Source: Endozoicomonas atrinae | GTDB taxonomy: Bacteria > Pseudomonadota > Gammaproteobacteria > Pseudomonadales > Endozoicomonadaceae | DNA: 45,944 bases | Assembly: GCF_001647025.1 (NCBI RefSeq) | Contig: NZ_LUKQ02000012.1 | Span: forward strand, 1 to 45,944 | Direction of reading: 5' to 3' | Shown: piece by piece, positions 37,944 to 45,944 of the stretch | How the letters are laid out: every line of letters begins with the position of its first letter | How positions within the stretch are numbered: the first letter of the stretch is position 1 | Position numbers and translations under genes: made by a program | Notes under the pieces: model-generated | The model's database searches: none | What the model was told of the DNA's origin: nothing | Seen by the model: only the letters and a program-made list of their open reading frames with translations

Positions 37944-38582
37944 TCAGGAAGCCATGGCAACCGCTTCAGCAGCCAGACGAGAGATCTCTGCCCAATTACG
38001 GGATGCAACCAGATCCGCAGGCAGCATCCAGGAACCCCCAATCGTTGCTACGCAACTCAGCGCCAGGTAGTCCTTGATATTATCAGGACCAATACCACCG
38101 GTTGGACAGAAACGCACCTGTGGTAATGGCGCAGAAATCGCCTTAAGCGCCTTAACACCACCGTTGATTTCTGCAGGGAAAAATTTCAGATGATCATAAC
38201 CATGAGAAAGCGCCTGCATCACTTCAGAAGGCGTTGCACAACCGGGAATCAATGGCGCTGAACACTGACTGGCATGTGCCAGAAGTTCTGGCGTCATTCC
38301 GGGCGAAATGACAAATTTTGCGCCCGCCTTTACCGCCGCATCGTACTGGGATGCATTAATGACCGTGCCCGCTCCTACCATGGCATCAGGCATCGCTTCT
38401 GCAATCTGACGAATGGCTTCTAACGCCGCATCTGTGCGCAGAGTGATTTCAAACACCTTGATACCACCCTCACTCAATGCACGAGCCATGGGTACCGCAT
38501 CTTCTACACGATCAATCACCATCACCGGCACAACCGGAGACGCGGCAAAAACAGCTGCTGGATGTATCGCCCACTGACTCAT
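37944..38582 (-). CDS. eda: KDPG aldolase (2-keto-3-deoxy-6-phosphogluconate aldolase)
   Basis: Eda splits KDPG into pyruvate and glyceraldehyde-3-phosphate, the last step of the Entner-Doudoroff pathway. The class I aldolase core is seen: GGIKVFEITLRT with the catalytic Glu, GAGTVI, and KFFPAEINGG with the Schiff-base Lys; GGSWM is near the end. I place the start at ATG 38582 (212 aa), with GAGGTG six bases upstream and a 4-nt overlap with the edd stop (ATGA). An open frame reaches 38645 but lies in edd. It is the third gene of gntK-edd-eda. Confidence 0.97.
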   Translation of the reverse strand: MSQWAIHPAAVFAASPVVPVMVIDRVEDAVPMARALSEGGIKVFEITLRTDAALEAIRQIAEAMPDAMVGAGTVINASQYDAAVKAGAKFVISPGMTPELLAHASQCSAPLIPGCATPSEVMQALSHGYDHLKFFPAEINGGVKALKAISAPLPQVRFCPTGGIGPDNIKDYLALSCVATIGGSWMLPADLVASRNWAEISRLAAEAVAMAS

Positions 38583-40387
38583 TTCACACCTCGACAAAAC
38601 AGAATGGATGCCCCTTCTTCCGCACTGGAAACAGACTGGCGACAACCATTGAATAATTCACGACCGTATCCATGGTGCAGATCTGACAGATCCGGACAAT
38701 GCGCTTCACGGGCAGAAAGGTCGGTATGCACAGCAATTTCACCAGTGACTGCATTAACCGTCACCTGGTCACCATCCTGCAAATAAGCCAGAGGACCACC
38801 CATTTGCGCTTCCGGAGTAACGTGAATAGCAGCAGGTACCTTTCCGGATGCACCTGATAGACGTCCGTCAGTCAACAGAGCAATCTTATAGCCTGCCTTC
38901 TGCAGGTTACCCAGGATTGGCATCAGCATATGAAGCTCTGGCATACCATTGGCTGCAGGACCATTGAAACGAACAACAATCACTGCATCCTGATTCAGCT
39001 TGCCAGCCTTATAAGCTGCTTCCACGTCATACTGGGAATTAAAGACCAAAGCAGGCGCAGTCGTCGAATAATGTTCTTCCGCTACCGCACTCACCTTGAT
39101 AACGGCACGCCCAAGGTTTCCAGAGAGCACTTTCAGCCCGCCAGTTACCGCAAAGACCTGCTCGGAGTCAGCAATCACTTCAGGATTGCGTGTTCCGGAC
39201 ATGGATTTCCAGACCAGCTGACCATTGTCCAGTTCCGGCATTTTCAAATAGTCGGCCATGGTTCCATAACAGGGCACAGCATCCATATACAGCAGGCCAC
39301 GTTCCGCCAGAGCTGCCAACAGAACAGGCACACCACCAGCATCATGAAACTGGTTGATATCAGCCGGACCATTTGGATAGACACGGGTCAACAGCGGAAC
39401 CACCTGTGACAGCGCATCAAAATCATCCCAGGTCAGGATAAAGCCAGCCGCACGGGCCACAGCAATCATATGGATAGAATGGTTAGTACTGCCACCAGAA
39501 GCCAGCAGAGCCACCAGGCCATTGACCAGACTTTTCTCATCCAGCACCTTAAAGAGCGGACGATAGGCAGGGGCTCCATGAATTTTGCTGGCGATATCCC
39601 CTGCAATTTTCTGAGTCAATGCATCACGCAATTCGGTGCCTGGCGGAATAAACGCGGAGCCCGGCAACATAAGCCCCATGGCTTCAAATACCAGCTGATT
39701 GGTATTGGCCGTACCATAGAAGGTGCAGGTACCGGGTGCATGGTAAGCATTGCACTCCATGGTGAGCAACGCATCTTTGCCCACTTCACCGGCAACATAC
39801 TGCTGACGGACCTTTACCTTTTCATCGTTGGTAATACCCGTCGGCATTGGGCCGGAAGGAACAAAAGCCGTTGGCAGATGACCAAACGACAGCGCACCAA
39901 TAAGCTGACCCGGGGCAATCTTGTCACATACACCCAGCAACAGGGTTGCGTCAAAGGTGTTATGGCTGAGACTGATGGCAACGCTCTGGGCAATGACATC
40001 CCGGGAGTACAGGGACATATCCATCCCGGCCTGCCCCTGGGTCACACCATCACACATGGCGGGCACGCAACCGGCTACCTGGGCACTGTGCCCCTGCCGG
40101 GCCAGCGTTTCCTTAATGGTAAACGGGTAATCCTGGTACGGCTGGTGCGCACTCAACATATCATTGTACGCTGAGATAATCGCCACATTGGCACGGGTAA
40201 AGTTAAGAATGGTGTCTTTCTGCTGGGTACCACAGGCCGCCACTGCGTGAGCAAGATTGCCACAGCTGAGGGACTTGCGGATTTTGCCGGTACTGGCCTG
40301 GTGCTCCATGCGGTCAAGATAGTTCTGACGAAGTGACGCACTGCGCTCGGCAATCCTCTGCGTCACTTCAAGCACGATAGGGTTCAT
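38579..40387 (-). CDS. edd: phosphogluconate dehydratase Edd
   Basis: Edd dehydrates 6-phosphogluconate to KDPG using a [4Fe-4S] cluster. The 602-aa length and sequence fit the IlvD/Edd family: cluster and metal-site segments PAMCDGVTQGQAGMDMS, LGVCDKIAPGQLIGA and GTCTFYGTANTNQ hold the conserved Cys residues, and TDGRLSGASGKVPAAIHVTPEA lies near the C-terminus. It overlaps both neighbours by ATGA, so gntK-edd-eda are translationally coupled. Confidence 0.97.
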   Translation of the reverse strand: MNPIVLEVTQRIAERSASLRQNYLDRMEHQASTGKIRKSLSCGNLAHAVAACGTQQKDTILNFTRANVAIISAYNDMLSAHQPYQDYPFTIKETLARQGHSAQVAGCVPAMCDGVTQGQAGMDMSLYSRDVIAQSVAISLSHNTFDATLLLGVCDKIAPGQLIGALSFGHLPTAFVPSGPMPTGITNDEKVKVRQQYVAGEVGKDALLTMECNAYHAPGTCTFYGTANTNQLVFEAMGLMLPGSAFIPPGTELRDALTQKIAGDIASKIHGAPAYRPLFKVLDEKSLVNGLVALLASGGSTNHSIHMIAVARAAGFILTWDDFDALSQVVPLLTRVYPNGPADINQFHDAGGVPVLLAALAERGLLYMDAVPCYGTMADYLKMPELDNGQLVWKSMSGTRNPEVIADSEQVFAVTGGLKVLSGNLGRAVIKVSAVAEEHYSTTAPALVFNSQYDVEAAYKAGKLNQDAVIVVRFNGPAANGMPELHMLMPILGNLQKAGYKIALLTDGRLSGASGKVPAAIHVTPEAQMGGPLAYLQDGDQVTVNAVTGEIAVHTDLSAREAHCPDLSDLHHGYGRELFNGCRQSVSSAEEGASILFCRGVK

Positions 40388-40929
40388 GCCGCAACCTCTC
40401 TGGTAAAACTGGCAGAAGCTTCAACGGCCATGGCCACCACCTGATCAATATCGCTGGAGATATCAACGTGGGCGACACCCATTTCATCTGCGCCGGGTAC
40501 TTCAAGGGTATTAAACTGGCTCTGCAGCATGGTCTCTTTCATAAAGTGCCCCTGGCGAGCCTTCATTCTTTCAAGGATCAGATCATAACTGCCATCCAGG
40601 AAGATAAAATAAACCTGGTCATTACCTTCACGAATGATGTCTCGGTACTGTTTTTTCAGAGCAGAACAAACAACAACACCCGTTTCATTTTTCGCCTGCA
40701 CACTGAAGCAGACATCACGAATTCTTTCCAGCCATGGCTGACGATCATCGTCGTTCAGTGGATTTCCACCAGCCATCTTCTCAATATTAGCCCTGGGATG
40801 GAGATCATCACCATCAATAAACTTGGCACCGATTGCCCGGCTGAGTGACTCACCTACAGTAGACTTGCCAGAACCGGATACACCCATTACTACAAATGTT
40901 TTGCCACTCACTTTTTTGATCTCGATCAA
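40384..40929 (-). CDS. gntK: gluconokinase GntK
   Basis: GntK phosphorylates gluconate to 6-phosphogluconate, feeding Edd. P-loop: VMGVSGSGKSTV; substrate-binding DGDDLHPRANIEKMAGGNPLNDDDRQPWL is spread over about residues 40-70; LDGSYDLILERM and QSQFNTLE near the C-terminus are family-typical. The first possible start is TTG at 40929; a GTG at 40911 with GAG upstream is also plausible. Both give a full kinase. Two overlapping GntR operators sit 43-72 bases upstream, so the operon should be induced by gluconate. Confidence 0.95.
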   Translation of the reverse strand: MIEIKKVSGKTFVVMGVSGSGKSTVGESLSRAIGAKFIDGDDLHPRANIEKMAGGNPLNDDDRQPWLERIRDVCFSVQAKNETGVVVCSALKKQYRDIIREGNDQVYFIFLDGSYDLILERMKARQGHFMKETMLQSQFNTLEVPGADEMGVAHVDISSDIDQVVAMAVEASASFTREVAA

Positions 40930-40971
40930 TAGTTATCGAAAAAATACAGAGAATAAACTTCTTCAAACAGC

Positions 40972-41001
40972 ATGTTACGGGTAACATGTTACCCGTAACA
41001 T
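40972..41001. promoter_or_regulatory. double GntR operator, 30-bp perfect palindrome
   Basis: Two 16-bp operators, ATGTTACGGGTAACAT (40972-40987) and ATGTTACCCGTAACAT (40986-41001), overlap by two bases; both match the known E. coli GntR box ATGTTACCCGTAACAT. Their cores are reversed, so the whole 30-bp block is its own reverse complement. Centres are 14 bp apart. It lies between gntK (minus) and gntU (plus) and can repress both. Confidence 0.95.
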
Positions 41002-41043
41002 TGAATCATGAAAAGTTTTTAAATTTTTTGAGACGAATCAATC

Positions 41044-42390
41044 ATGTCGGACCTTTCTCTGATATATACCGCAGCCGGCTCCATCCTGCTGCTCCTGTTT
41101 CTGGTGATGAAAGCCAGACTGCACGCTGTAGTAGCACTGATTCTGGTGTCCATGATTGCCGGTATCGCTACTGGCATGAATCCGGCTGACATCGCCGCAA
41201 CTATCCAGAAAGGTATGGGCGGAACACTGGGCTTCGTTGCCGTTGTGGTTGCTCTTGGTGCCATGTTCGGAAAGGTCATGGAAACCACCGGCGCTCTCGA
41301 TCGCATCGCCCAGACCCTGCTGGCACGTTTCGGTAATGAGAAGGCCAACTGGGCAATTACCTTCACGGGCTTTATCTGCGCACTGCCACTTTTCTTTGAC
41401 GTAGCTGTTGTACTGTTGATCGGTGTCGTCTTTGCCATCGTCAGAAAGAGCAAGGAAAGCGTTGTTAAAATGGGTATCGCCCTGCTTGCCGGTATCGCTA
41501 CCTGCCAGGCATTCCTGATCCCTGCACCCGGTCCAATTCTGGTTGCTTCTCAGCTGGGCGCCGACTTTGGATGGATGATTCTGATTGGTCTGTCTGCTTC
41601 TATTCCAGCCATGATTCTTGCCGGCCCCATGTTTGGTTCTTTCATCAGCAAAATCGTTGATGTACCACTGCCTGCACACGCTGCCGCCAGCGAAGAATTC
41701 AAAGACCGCAACGGCACCCTGCCATCTTTTGGCCTGGCATTCGCCCTTATTATCCTGCCTCTACTGATGATCGGCCTGCAGACCATTGGCTCCCGTTTTG
41801 TTGAAGCTGGCTCTACTGTTCACGGCTGGCTGACCTTTATTGGCCACCCATTCACTGCCATCATGGTTGCCTGTCTTGCTGCCTGCTACCTGCTGGGCAT
41901 CAAGCGCGGCTATACCAAAGATGAAGTGATGAACATCTGTGGATCCGCTCTGCAGCCAGCGGGCGTTATCATCCTGGTAACCGGTGCCGGTGGCGTCTTC
42001 AAGCAGGTACTGGTGGATTCTGGTGTTGGTCAGGCGCTTGGTAACATGCTGGCTGGCACAGGCCTGCCGATTGTAATCCTGGCCTTCATCCTGGCCGCTG
42101 CCGTTCGTGTTATTCAGGGCTCTGCAACGGTAGCCATGCTGACTGCCTGCGGCCTGATCCTGCCAATGCTGGAGCCTCTGGCACTGTCTGGTGCACAACT
42201 GGCAGCAGTCACCGTTGCCATCGGTGGTGGTGCGATTGTTCTGTCTCACGTTAACGACTCTGGCTTCTGGCTGGCCAACCGCTACCTGGGATTGAACGAA
42301 AAGCAAACCCTGCAAACCTGGACTGTGATGGAAACCATCATTGGTACCACCGGTGCCGTGGTTGCCGTGATCTTCAGCTTGTTTATCTAA
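41044..42390 (+). CDS. gntU: gluconate permease GntU (GntP family)
   Basis: A gluconate:H+ symporter of the GntP family, 448 aa with about 12-14 membrane segments. It is close to E. coli GntU: KARLHAVVALILVSM, KGMGGTLGFVAVVVALGAMFGK, ALPLFFDVAVVLL, GAGGVFKQVLVDSGVG, RVIQGSATVAMLTACGL and SHVNDSGFWL. The start has GAGA about 11 bases upstream. It is divergent from gntK across the double GntR operator and ends with its own terminator. Confidence 0.95.
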   Translation: MSDLSLIYTAAGSILLLLFLVMKARLHAVVALILVSMIAGIATGMNPADIAATIQKGMGGTLGFVAVVVALGAMFGKVMETTGALDRIAQTLLARFGNEKANWAITFTGFICALPLFFDVAVVLLIGVVFAIVRKSKESVVKMGIALLAGIATCQAFLIPAPGPILVASQLGADFGWMILIGLSASIPAMILAGPMFGSFISKIVDVPLPAHAAASEEFKDRNGTLPSFGLAFALIILPLLMIGLQTIGSRFVEAGSTVHGWLTFIGHPFTAIMVACLAACYLLGIKRGYTKDEVMNICGSALQPAGVIILVTGAGGVFKQVLVDSGVGQALGNMLAGTGLPIVILAFILAAAVRVIQGSATVAMLTACGLILPMLEPLALSGAQLAAVTVAIGGGAIVLSHVNDSGFWLANRYLGLNEKQTLQTWTVMETIIGTTGAVVAVIFSLFI

Positions 42391-42403
42391 GAAGCTACTC
42401 CAT

Positions 42404-42436
42404 AAAAAAACTCCAGCATTTGCTGGAGTTTTTTTG
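42404..42436 (+). terminator. Rho-independent terminator after gntU
   Basis: CTCCAGC and GCTGGAG form a stem with a short loop, flanked by seven A before and seven T after; it works on both strands and lies between convergent gntU and the FMN reductase gene. Confidence 0.95.
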
Positions 42437-42457
42437 TTTGCGACAAACCAATTTCGA

Positions 42458-43060
42458 TTACATTCCATTTCGAAAGGTTTTGTGATCAATCACACCACTC
42501 TCTCTAACCAGCTTTAACCCTGTTGAGTATTCTTTGAGCAGCTTGAGACAATAGTCCACCCTCTCCTGCAAGTGCTCATCCCCCTCAGGGTCTTCACCCG
42601 TAAAGACCTGCCCCACATGACGAACAATCAAATGATCCGGCAGATAGCAGATTCGGCAGTTCTTATAGCTACTGGTACGAAGCTCCACCACAGGATATGC
42701 TCCACCCTGCCCGGCAGAAACAGCAGTAATCAATGCAGGCTTATGGCCCAGCTCAGCAGTACCAAACAGAAGAAAGAAATTCTTCAACCCTGCAGGCACC
42801 ATACCATTCCACTCAGGGGCCACAACAACCAGCGCATCTGCCTCTTTTAGCTTCTGCTTCCAGGGTGCCAACCTGGCCTTCCACTCCTCATCACCGCTCC
42901 AGATAGACTCATCCCAATGAGGCAGCGGGTTTCCCGCCAGCGATAGAATCTCAACCGAGTCAAATAAGGAAAGCTCAAGCACTCGATCTGCCAAAGCACG
43001 GCTGATCCGCTCACTCTGGGATTCCAGCCGATGACTGCCACTGATAATTGCAAGCTTCAT
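42458..43060 (-). CDS. NAD(P)H-dependent FMN reductase family protein
   Basis: A 200-aa flavodoxin-fold protein of the NADPH-dependent FMN reductase family. The FMN phosphate loop is IISGSHRLESQSER; APEWNGMVPAGLKNFFLLFG binds the flavin ring. The physiological substrate (azo compounds, quinones, chromate or free flavin) cannot be told from sequence. The start at 43060 has AGGAAG six bases upstream; an open frame to 43117 is unlikely. It converges with gntU and lies downstream of sspB, from which a terminator separates it. Confidence 0.9.
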   Translation of the reverse strand: MKLAIISGSHRLESQSERISRALADRVLELSLFDSVEILSLAGNPLPHWDESIWSGDEEWKARLAPWKQKLKEADALVVVAPEWNGMVPAGLKNFFLLFGTAELGHKPALITAVSAGQGGAYPVVELRTSSYKNCRICYLPDHLIVRHVGQVFTGEDPEGDEHLQERVDYCLKLLKEYSTGLKLVRESGVIDHKTFRNGM

Positions 43061-43167
43061 TTTTCTTCCTGTTCTGCCCTGGACAATTTCACCCCAAACT
43101 TTAACAGAGAAAAGCATAGTTCAAAGAGGCACAATACAAAAAGCAAACCAAATATTTTGGGCAGGCA

Positions 43168-43197
43168 TAAAAAAAGAGCCGCATAGCGACTCTTTTT
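43168..43197 (-). terminator. terminator after sspB
   Basis: AAAAAGAG-CGC and GCG-CTCTTTTT form a stem (one mismatch) with an ATA loop; on the minus strand it ends in TTTTTTAT. It lies about 25 bases after the sspB stop. Confidence 0.9.
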
Positions 43198-43221
43198 CAA
43201 AGGGTTCAGCTGATAAAAGGG

Positions 43222-43644
43222 TTACTTAACCACTTTCAGATGAGGACGACCAGGCTTTTTCGGTGGCTGAGGAGGCTCTTCATCCGACACTTCTGCCTGA
43301 GTTTCTTCCACCTCTTCCTGCTCATCAAGAGGCTCCGCCTCAAAGACCATTCCCTGCCCATTCTCCTGGGCATAGATAGCCATCAATGCCGGAACCGGTA
43401 CGGTAATCGTCAAGGCGCGACCACCGAAGCGACCATCAAACATGATGTAATCATTACCAATATTCAGAGCACGCACCGCCGTCGGCGAGATGTTCAGAAC
43501 AATCTGGCCATCCTTAACGTACTCCTGGGGAACCTCAACGCCACGGCGATGGGCATCCACCAGAATATAGGGTGTGCAATCATTATCAAGAATCCATTCA
43601 TACAATGCTCTGGCAATATACGAACGGCTACTGGTCATTGTCAT
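43222..43644 (-). CDS. sspB: ClpXP specificity-enhancing factor SspB
   Basis: SspB delivers ssrA-tagged proteins to ClpXP. The N-terminal substrate domain is MTSSRSYIARALYEWI...YILVDA, then VLNISPTAVRALNIGNDYIMF and RFGGRA. A flexible acidic linker leads to the ClpX-binding tail GRPHLKVVK. The length of 140 aa is shorter than E. coli (165). GGAGG lies five bases before ATG 43644. It follows sspA by 38 nt and the pair matches Pseudomonas and E. coli. Confidence 0.96.
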   Translation of the reverse strand: MTMTSSRSYIARALYEWILDNDCTPYILVDAHRRGVEVPQEYVKDGQIVLNISPTAVRALNIGNDYIMFDGRFGGRALTITVPVPALMAIYAQENGQGMVFEAEPLDEQEEVEETQAEVSDEEPPQPPKKPGRPHLKVVK

Positions 43645-43682
43645 AACAGCCTCCGGACAAACACTTCACGCCGCCAGCCAGG

Positions 43683-44312
43683 TTACTCACGCATTTCCTT
43701 TTCGATTTCAGAAAGGCTCTCCTGGAACGACTCACGCTCAAATAAACGCTCAGCATAGTCCAGAATAGACTTGCCCTGCTTAGGCAGTTCAACGCCCAGC
43801 ACTGGCAGGCGCCAGAGGATTGGTGCCACACAGCAGTCCACCAGAGTAAACTCTTCGCTCATAAAGAACGGCATTTCAGCAAAAATAGGCTCAACAGCCA
43901 GCAGGCTCTCACGCAGCTCTTTACGAGCACGAGCCGCAGGAGTCTCCTTGGTTCTTGGATCCAGAATAGTATCCACCAGGGCACACCAGTCTTTCTGAAT
44001 GCGGTGCATCATCAGTCGGCTCTGGGCACGGCTGACTGGATAAACCGGCAGCAGCGGTGGATGAGGAAAACGTTCGTCCAGATATTCCATCATGACGTTT
44101 GGCTCATAAAGAACCAGTTCCCGGTCAACCAGCGTAGGTACGTTGTTGTAGGGGTTCAGATCGGAAAGCTCCCGTGGAAGGTTCTCCGGATTAACATTCT
44201 GAACGTCAACAGCAACGCCCTTTTCTGCCAGAACAATACGAACCCGGTGACAGTAATGGTCAGCTGGATCCGAGAAAAAAATCATGGATGACTTTTTGGC
44301 AACTACAGCCAT
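43683..44312 (-). CDS. sspA: stringent starvation protein A (SspA)
   Basis: SspA is an RNA-polymerase-binding protein with a glutathione-transferase fold, involved in stationary-phase and acid-stress gene expression. The N-terminal thioredoxin-like part has [23 protein letters not shown] and [32 protein letters not shown] in succession (about 10-75), and the C-terminal helical part ends in EKEMRE. It is 209 aa, as usual. GGGGG lies six bases upstream. In Pseudomonas a cytochrome bc1 operon is upstream; here ovoA is. Confidence 0.97.
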   Translation of the reverse strand: MAVVAKKSSMIFFSDPADHYCHRVRIVLAEKGVAVDVQNVNPENLPRELSDLNPYNNVPTLVDRELVLYEPNVMMEYLDERFPHPPLLPVYPVSRAQSRLMMHRIQKDWCALVDTILDPRTKETPAARARKELRESLLAVEPIFAEMPFFMSEEFTLVDCCVAPILWRLPVLGVELPKQGKSILDYAERLFERESFQESLSEIEKEMRE

Positions 44313-44848
44313 GAAGTACCCCCGCCTTCATGCAAAGGATGAGAGAGTTCGGCAACAATCCCGGCCATGACAATAACCAGAGGATGACCACAGGCTACTG
44401 CATAACGGGTAAAACAGCCGCCCGCGAAATAACGCACTATCATAGCAAACTTTGCACCTGCCATAACAGCCCTACCAACGCAAATACTTAATACAACAAT
44501 AACATACCGAAGATACAGCTCCGCCTAAACACTGTAGAGACTGCTTTCCGACAGTCTGATTGAAGCGCAGTCAGCCCCTCTAAAACACTCAGATTCACCA
44601 TGACAGGCGATGACAGATCCACCTGCAAACATAATGAGCAACTACACTGAACGCTTATAAAATCACAAAACGGCAAGTAACAGGAAAACCTTTATTGCAT
44701 TTGCACCGTACACTTTCATCTGATAGCAATAAGTAATGGATATGCTGTTTTTCTATTAAAGAAGCACCCCGCAGTTATTCATGCTGGCTCTGCTTACTGT
44801 CAACTGATTGCTCAAAGTCCCTATACACCGATACTCAGGAGAGGAAAC
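44313..44848. other. gap between divergent sspA and ovoA
   Basis: About 535 bases without a convincing gene. It should hold the promoters of sspA (minus) and ovoA (plus). I see no clear consensus promoter, tRNA or repeat; only the ovoA ribosome binding site AGGAGAGG (44837-44844) is distinct. Confidence 0.5.
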
Positions 44849-45817
44849 GTGGCTGAGAATACTGCGAGTCAGATAGACTACAGTGTCACCCCAGACACTC
44901 ATCCGGAAAAAGTAACTCGAACGCTGGTTCTGAACGAAGGCAACCCCGAGAGCAAACGACAGGAGTTGTTAAATTATTTCCTTCAGACATTTGATCAGTA
45001 TGATCTGCTGTTTGAAACTCTGGCGTGTGAAGAAGCCTGGTATGAAAAAGCGATCCCCCTCCGCCACCCTCTGATCTTCTATTACGGGCATACTGCCGCG
45101 TTTTTTATCAACAAACTGATCACCGCCAAATTGATCTCGGAACGCGTTGACCCTTACATCGAGTCCACCGTTGCCATAGGTGTGGATGAAATGTCCTGGG
45201 ATGATCTGGACGACAGCAACTACCAGTGGCCAACCGTTCAGCAGGTTCGCGACTACCGCAGCAAAGTCAGAGCACTCGTTGCCAGCTTTATACAGGATAT
45301 GCCATTAGAGATACCTATCATCTGGGAGAGTCCAGCCTGGATCATTCTGATGGGTATTGAGCATGAGCGTATCCACCTTGAAACATCTTCGGTTCTTATT
45401 CGTCAGCTCCCAATCTCATATGTCCAGCCACACAACTACTGGCAGCACTGCACCGAAACCGGGGCCGCACCAGACAACAGCCTGATTGAAATAACCAGTC
45501 GATCGCTGCGTCTGGGCAAAGATTATGATGATTCTCTTTACGGCTGGGACAATGAATATGGACGTTTCGAGGTTGAGGTCGCGCCATTCAAAGCCAGTGA
45601 ATATCTGGTCAGCAATCAGGAATTTAAAACCTTTATTGATGCCGGTGGTTATGACAACGAACGTTGGTGGACCGATGAAGGCTGGGCCTGGGCGACGTTC
45701 AGCAACAATGATGGCAAAGCTCGCCACCCCGAATTCTGGGTACCCGACAGAGATAGTTATCGCTATCGTACCATGCTCGAAGAGATCGACATGCCCTGGA
45801 ACTGGCCAGTAGACGTT
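44849..45817 (+). pseudogene. ovoA: 5-histidylcysteine sulfoxide synthase OvoA, cut by mobile element
   Basis: OvoA is the iron enzyme that joins cysteine and histidine, the first step of ovothiol synthesis. From GTG 44849 (AGGAGAGG just upstream) 323 codons are present. The DinB-like domain has PLRHPLIFYYGHTAAFFINK, GVDEMSWDDL, and the iron-ligand segment GIEHERIHLETSSVLIRQLP with His172 and His176. The sulfatase-modifying-factor-like domain begins near YGWDNEYGRFEVEVAPFKAS and breaks off after EIDMPWNWPVDV. Normal OvoA is about 700 residues with a C-terminal SAM methyltransferase domain; that and the rest of the oxygenase core are missing. The frame runs on into the element at 45818 without a stop. 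The product should be inactive unless the reading is an assembly effect. Confidence 0.9.
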
Positions 45818-45944
45818 ATACCAATCGCATTTTCTAAATCCTTAAGCTGCCGCCAACTATGCTTAGGCATCATTACCATGCATTATCTAGAACAGATGTC
45901 TCGTCGACCACAGCTACCCGAAGGTTTTAATGATGTTGATTTTC
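45818..45944 (+). mobile_element. edge of a mobile element (right copy), cut by window end
   Basis: Exact reverse complement of positions 1-127. It starts with ATACCAATCGCATTTTC directly after ovoA codon 323. An ATG at 45878, in frame with ovoA, opens a frame of 22 codons to the edge (a second ATG is at 45896); this may be the transposase start. The termini resemble the MITE at 8659-8819. Family unknown. Confidence 0.75.

Noticed and set aside
38930-40174. Long plus-strand frames (159 and 234 codons) inside edd
   Set aside because: Antisense to a conserved full-length edd, low-complexity His/Gln-rich translations without family features.
41038-42489. Minus-strand frames (213 and 242 codons) inside gntU
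   Set aside because: Antisense shadows of a membrane transporter; Asn/Gln/Gly-rich translations with no recognisable domain.

Overview
The window looks like one complete contig from a gammaproteobacterium of the Oceanospirillales/Pseudomonadales side, most likely an Endozoicomonas-like host-associated bacterium. This is inferred from three things. The gene order is, as I remember it, colinear with the Pseudomonas aeruginosa stretch from the mutT/argJ/secA genes through the dcw cluster to sspB-sspA. Enteric-type genes (grcA, gntR, gntU, gntK) are present. Orphan proteins resembling secreted effectors, and mobile-element debris, are scattered among the housekeeping genes. No rRNA or tRNA gene was seen, so the genus is a guess.

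Layout. (1) Positions 1-127 are the edge of a mobile element; it cuts the end of a 588-codon coiled-coil ORF (108-1874, minus). A gene-free stretch with strong inverted repeats follows. (2) Positions 2320-28657, all minus strand, hold the envelope and division block: mutT-type Nudix/ThiE fusion, argJ, secA, an orphan 263-aa ORF with a 161-bp MITE at its start codon, an M23 peptidase, then lpxC-ftsZ-ftsA-ftsQ-ddlB-murC-murG-ftsW-murD-mraY-murF-murE-ftsI-ftsL-rsmH-mraZ. Genes from mraZ to ddlB/ftsQ are tightly packed, many with 1-8 nt overlaps. A four-copy, 10-nt-period MraZ-type operator lies upstream of mraZ. (3) Positions 29150-30454: RNase P RNA with a clear sigma70 promoter, and rsmI. (4) Positions 30690-31959: an IS256-type transposase remnant abutting a putative papain/C39-like cysteine peptidase gene, inserted between rsmI and lpoA. 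(5) Positions 32248-35910: lpoA, yraN, diaA and dolP, plus strand. (6) Positions 36228-43060: a metabolic insert with grcA, gntR, the gntK-edd-eda operon, divergent gntU and an FMN reductase; two overlapping GntR operators form a perfect 30-bp palindrome between gntK and gntU. (7) sspA-sspB (minus) and ovoA (plus), which is cut after 323 codons at 45818 by the same mobile element that borders the left edge.

How it works together. Region 2 makes lipid II precursors (murC-F, ddlB, mraY, murG), builds the divisome (ftsZ, ftsA, ftsQ, ftsL, ftsW, ftsI), makes lipid A (lpxC) and exports proteins (secA). lpoA and dolP add outer-membrane lipoproteins that support peptidoglycan synthesis and envelope integrity. 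The gnt/edd/eda genes form a gluconate uptake and Entner-Doudoroff route under GntR control.

The least explained parts are the three orphan ORFs (108-1874, 7863-8654, 30985-31959), the MITE that resembles the terminal element, and the disrupted ovoA. I did not find a clearly new multi-gene system; the best candidates for new biology are the orphan cysteine peptidase and the coiled-coil protein.
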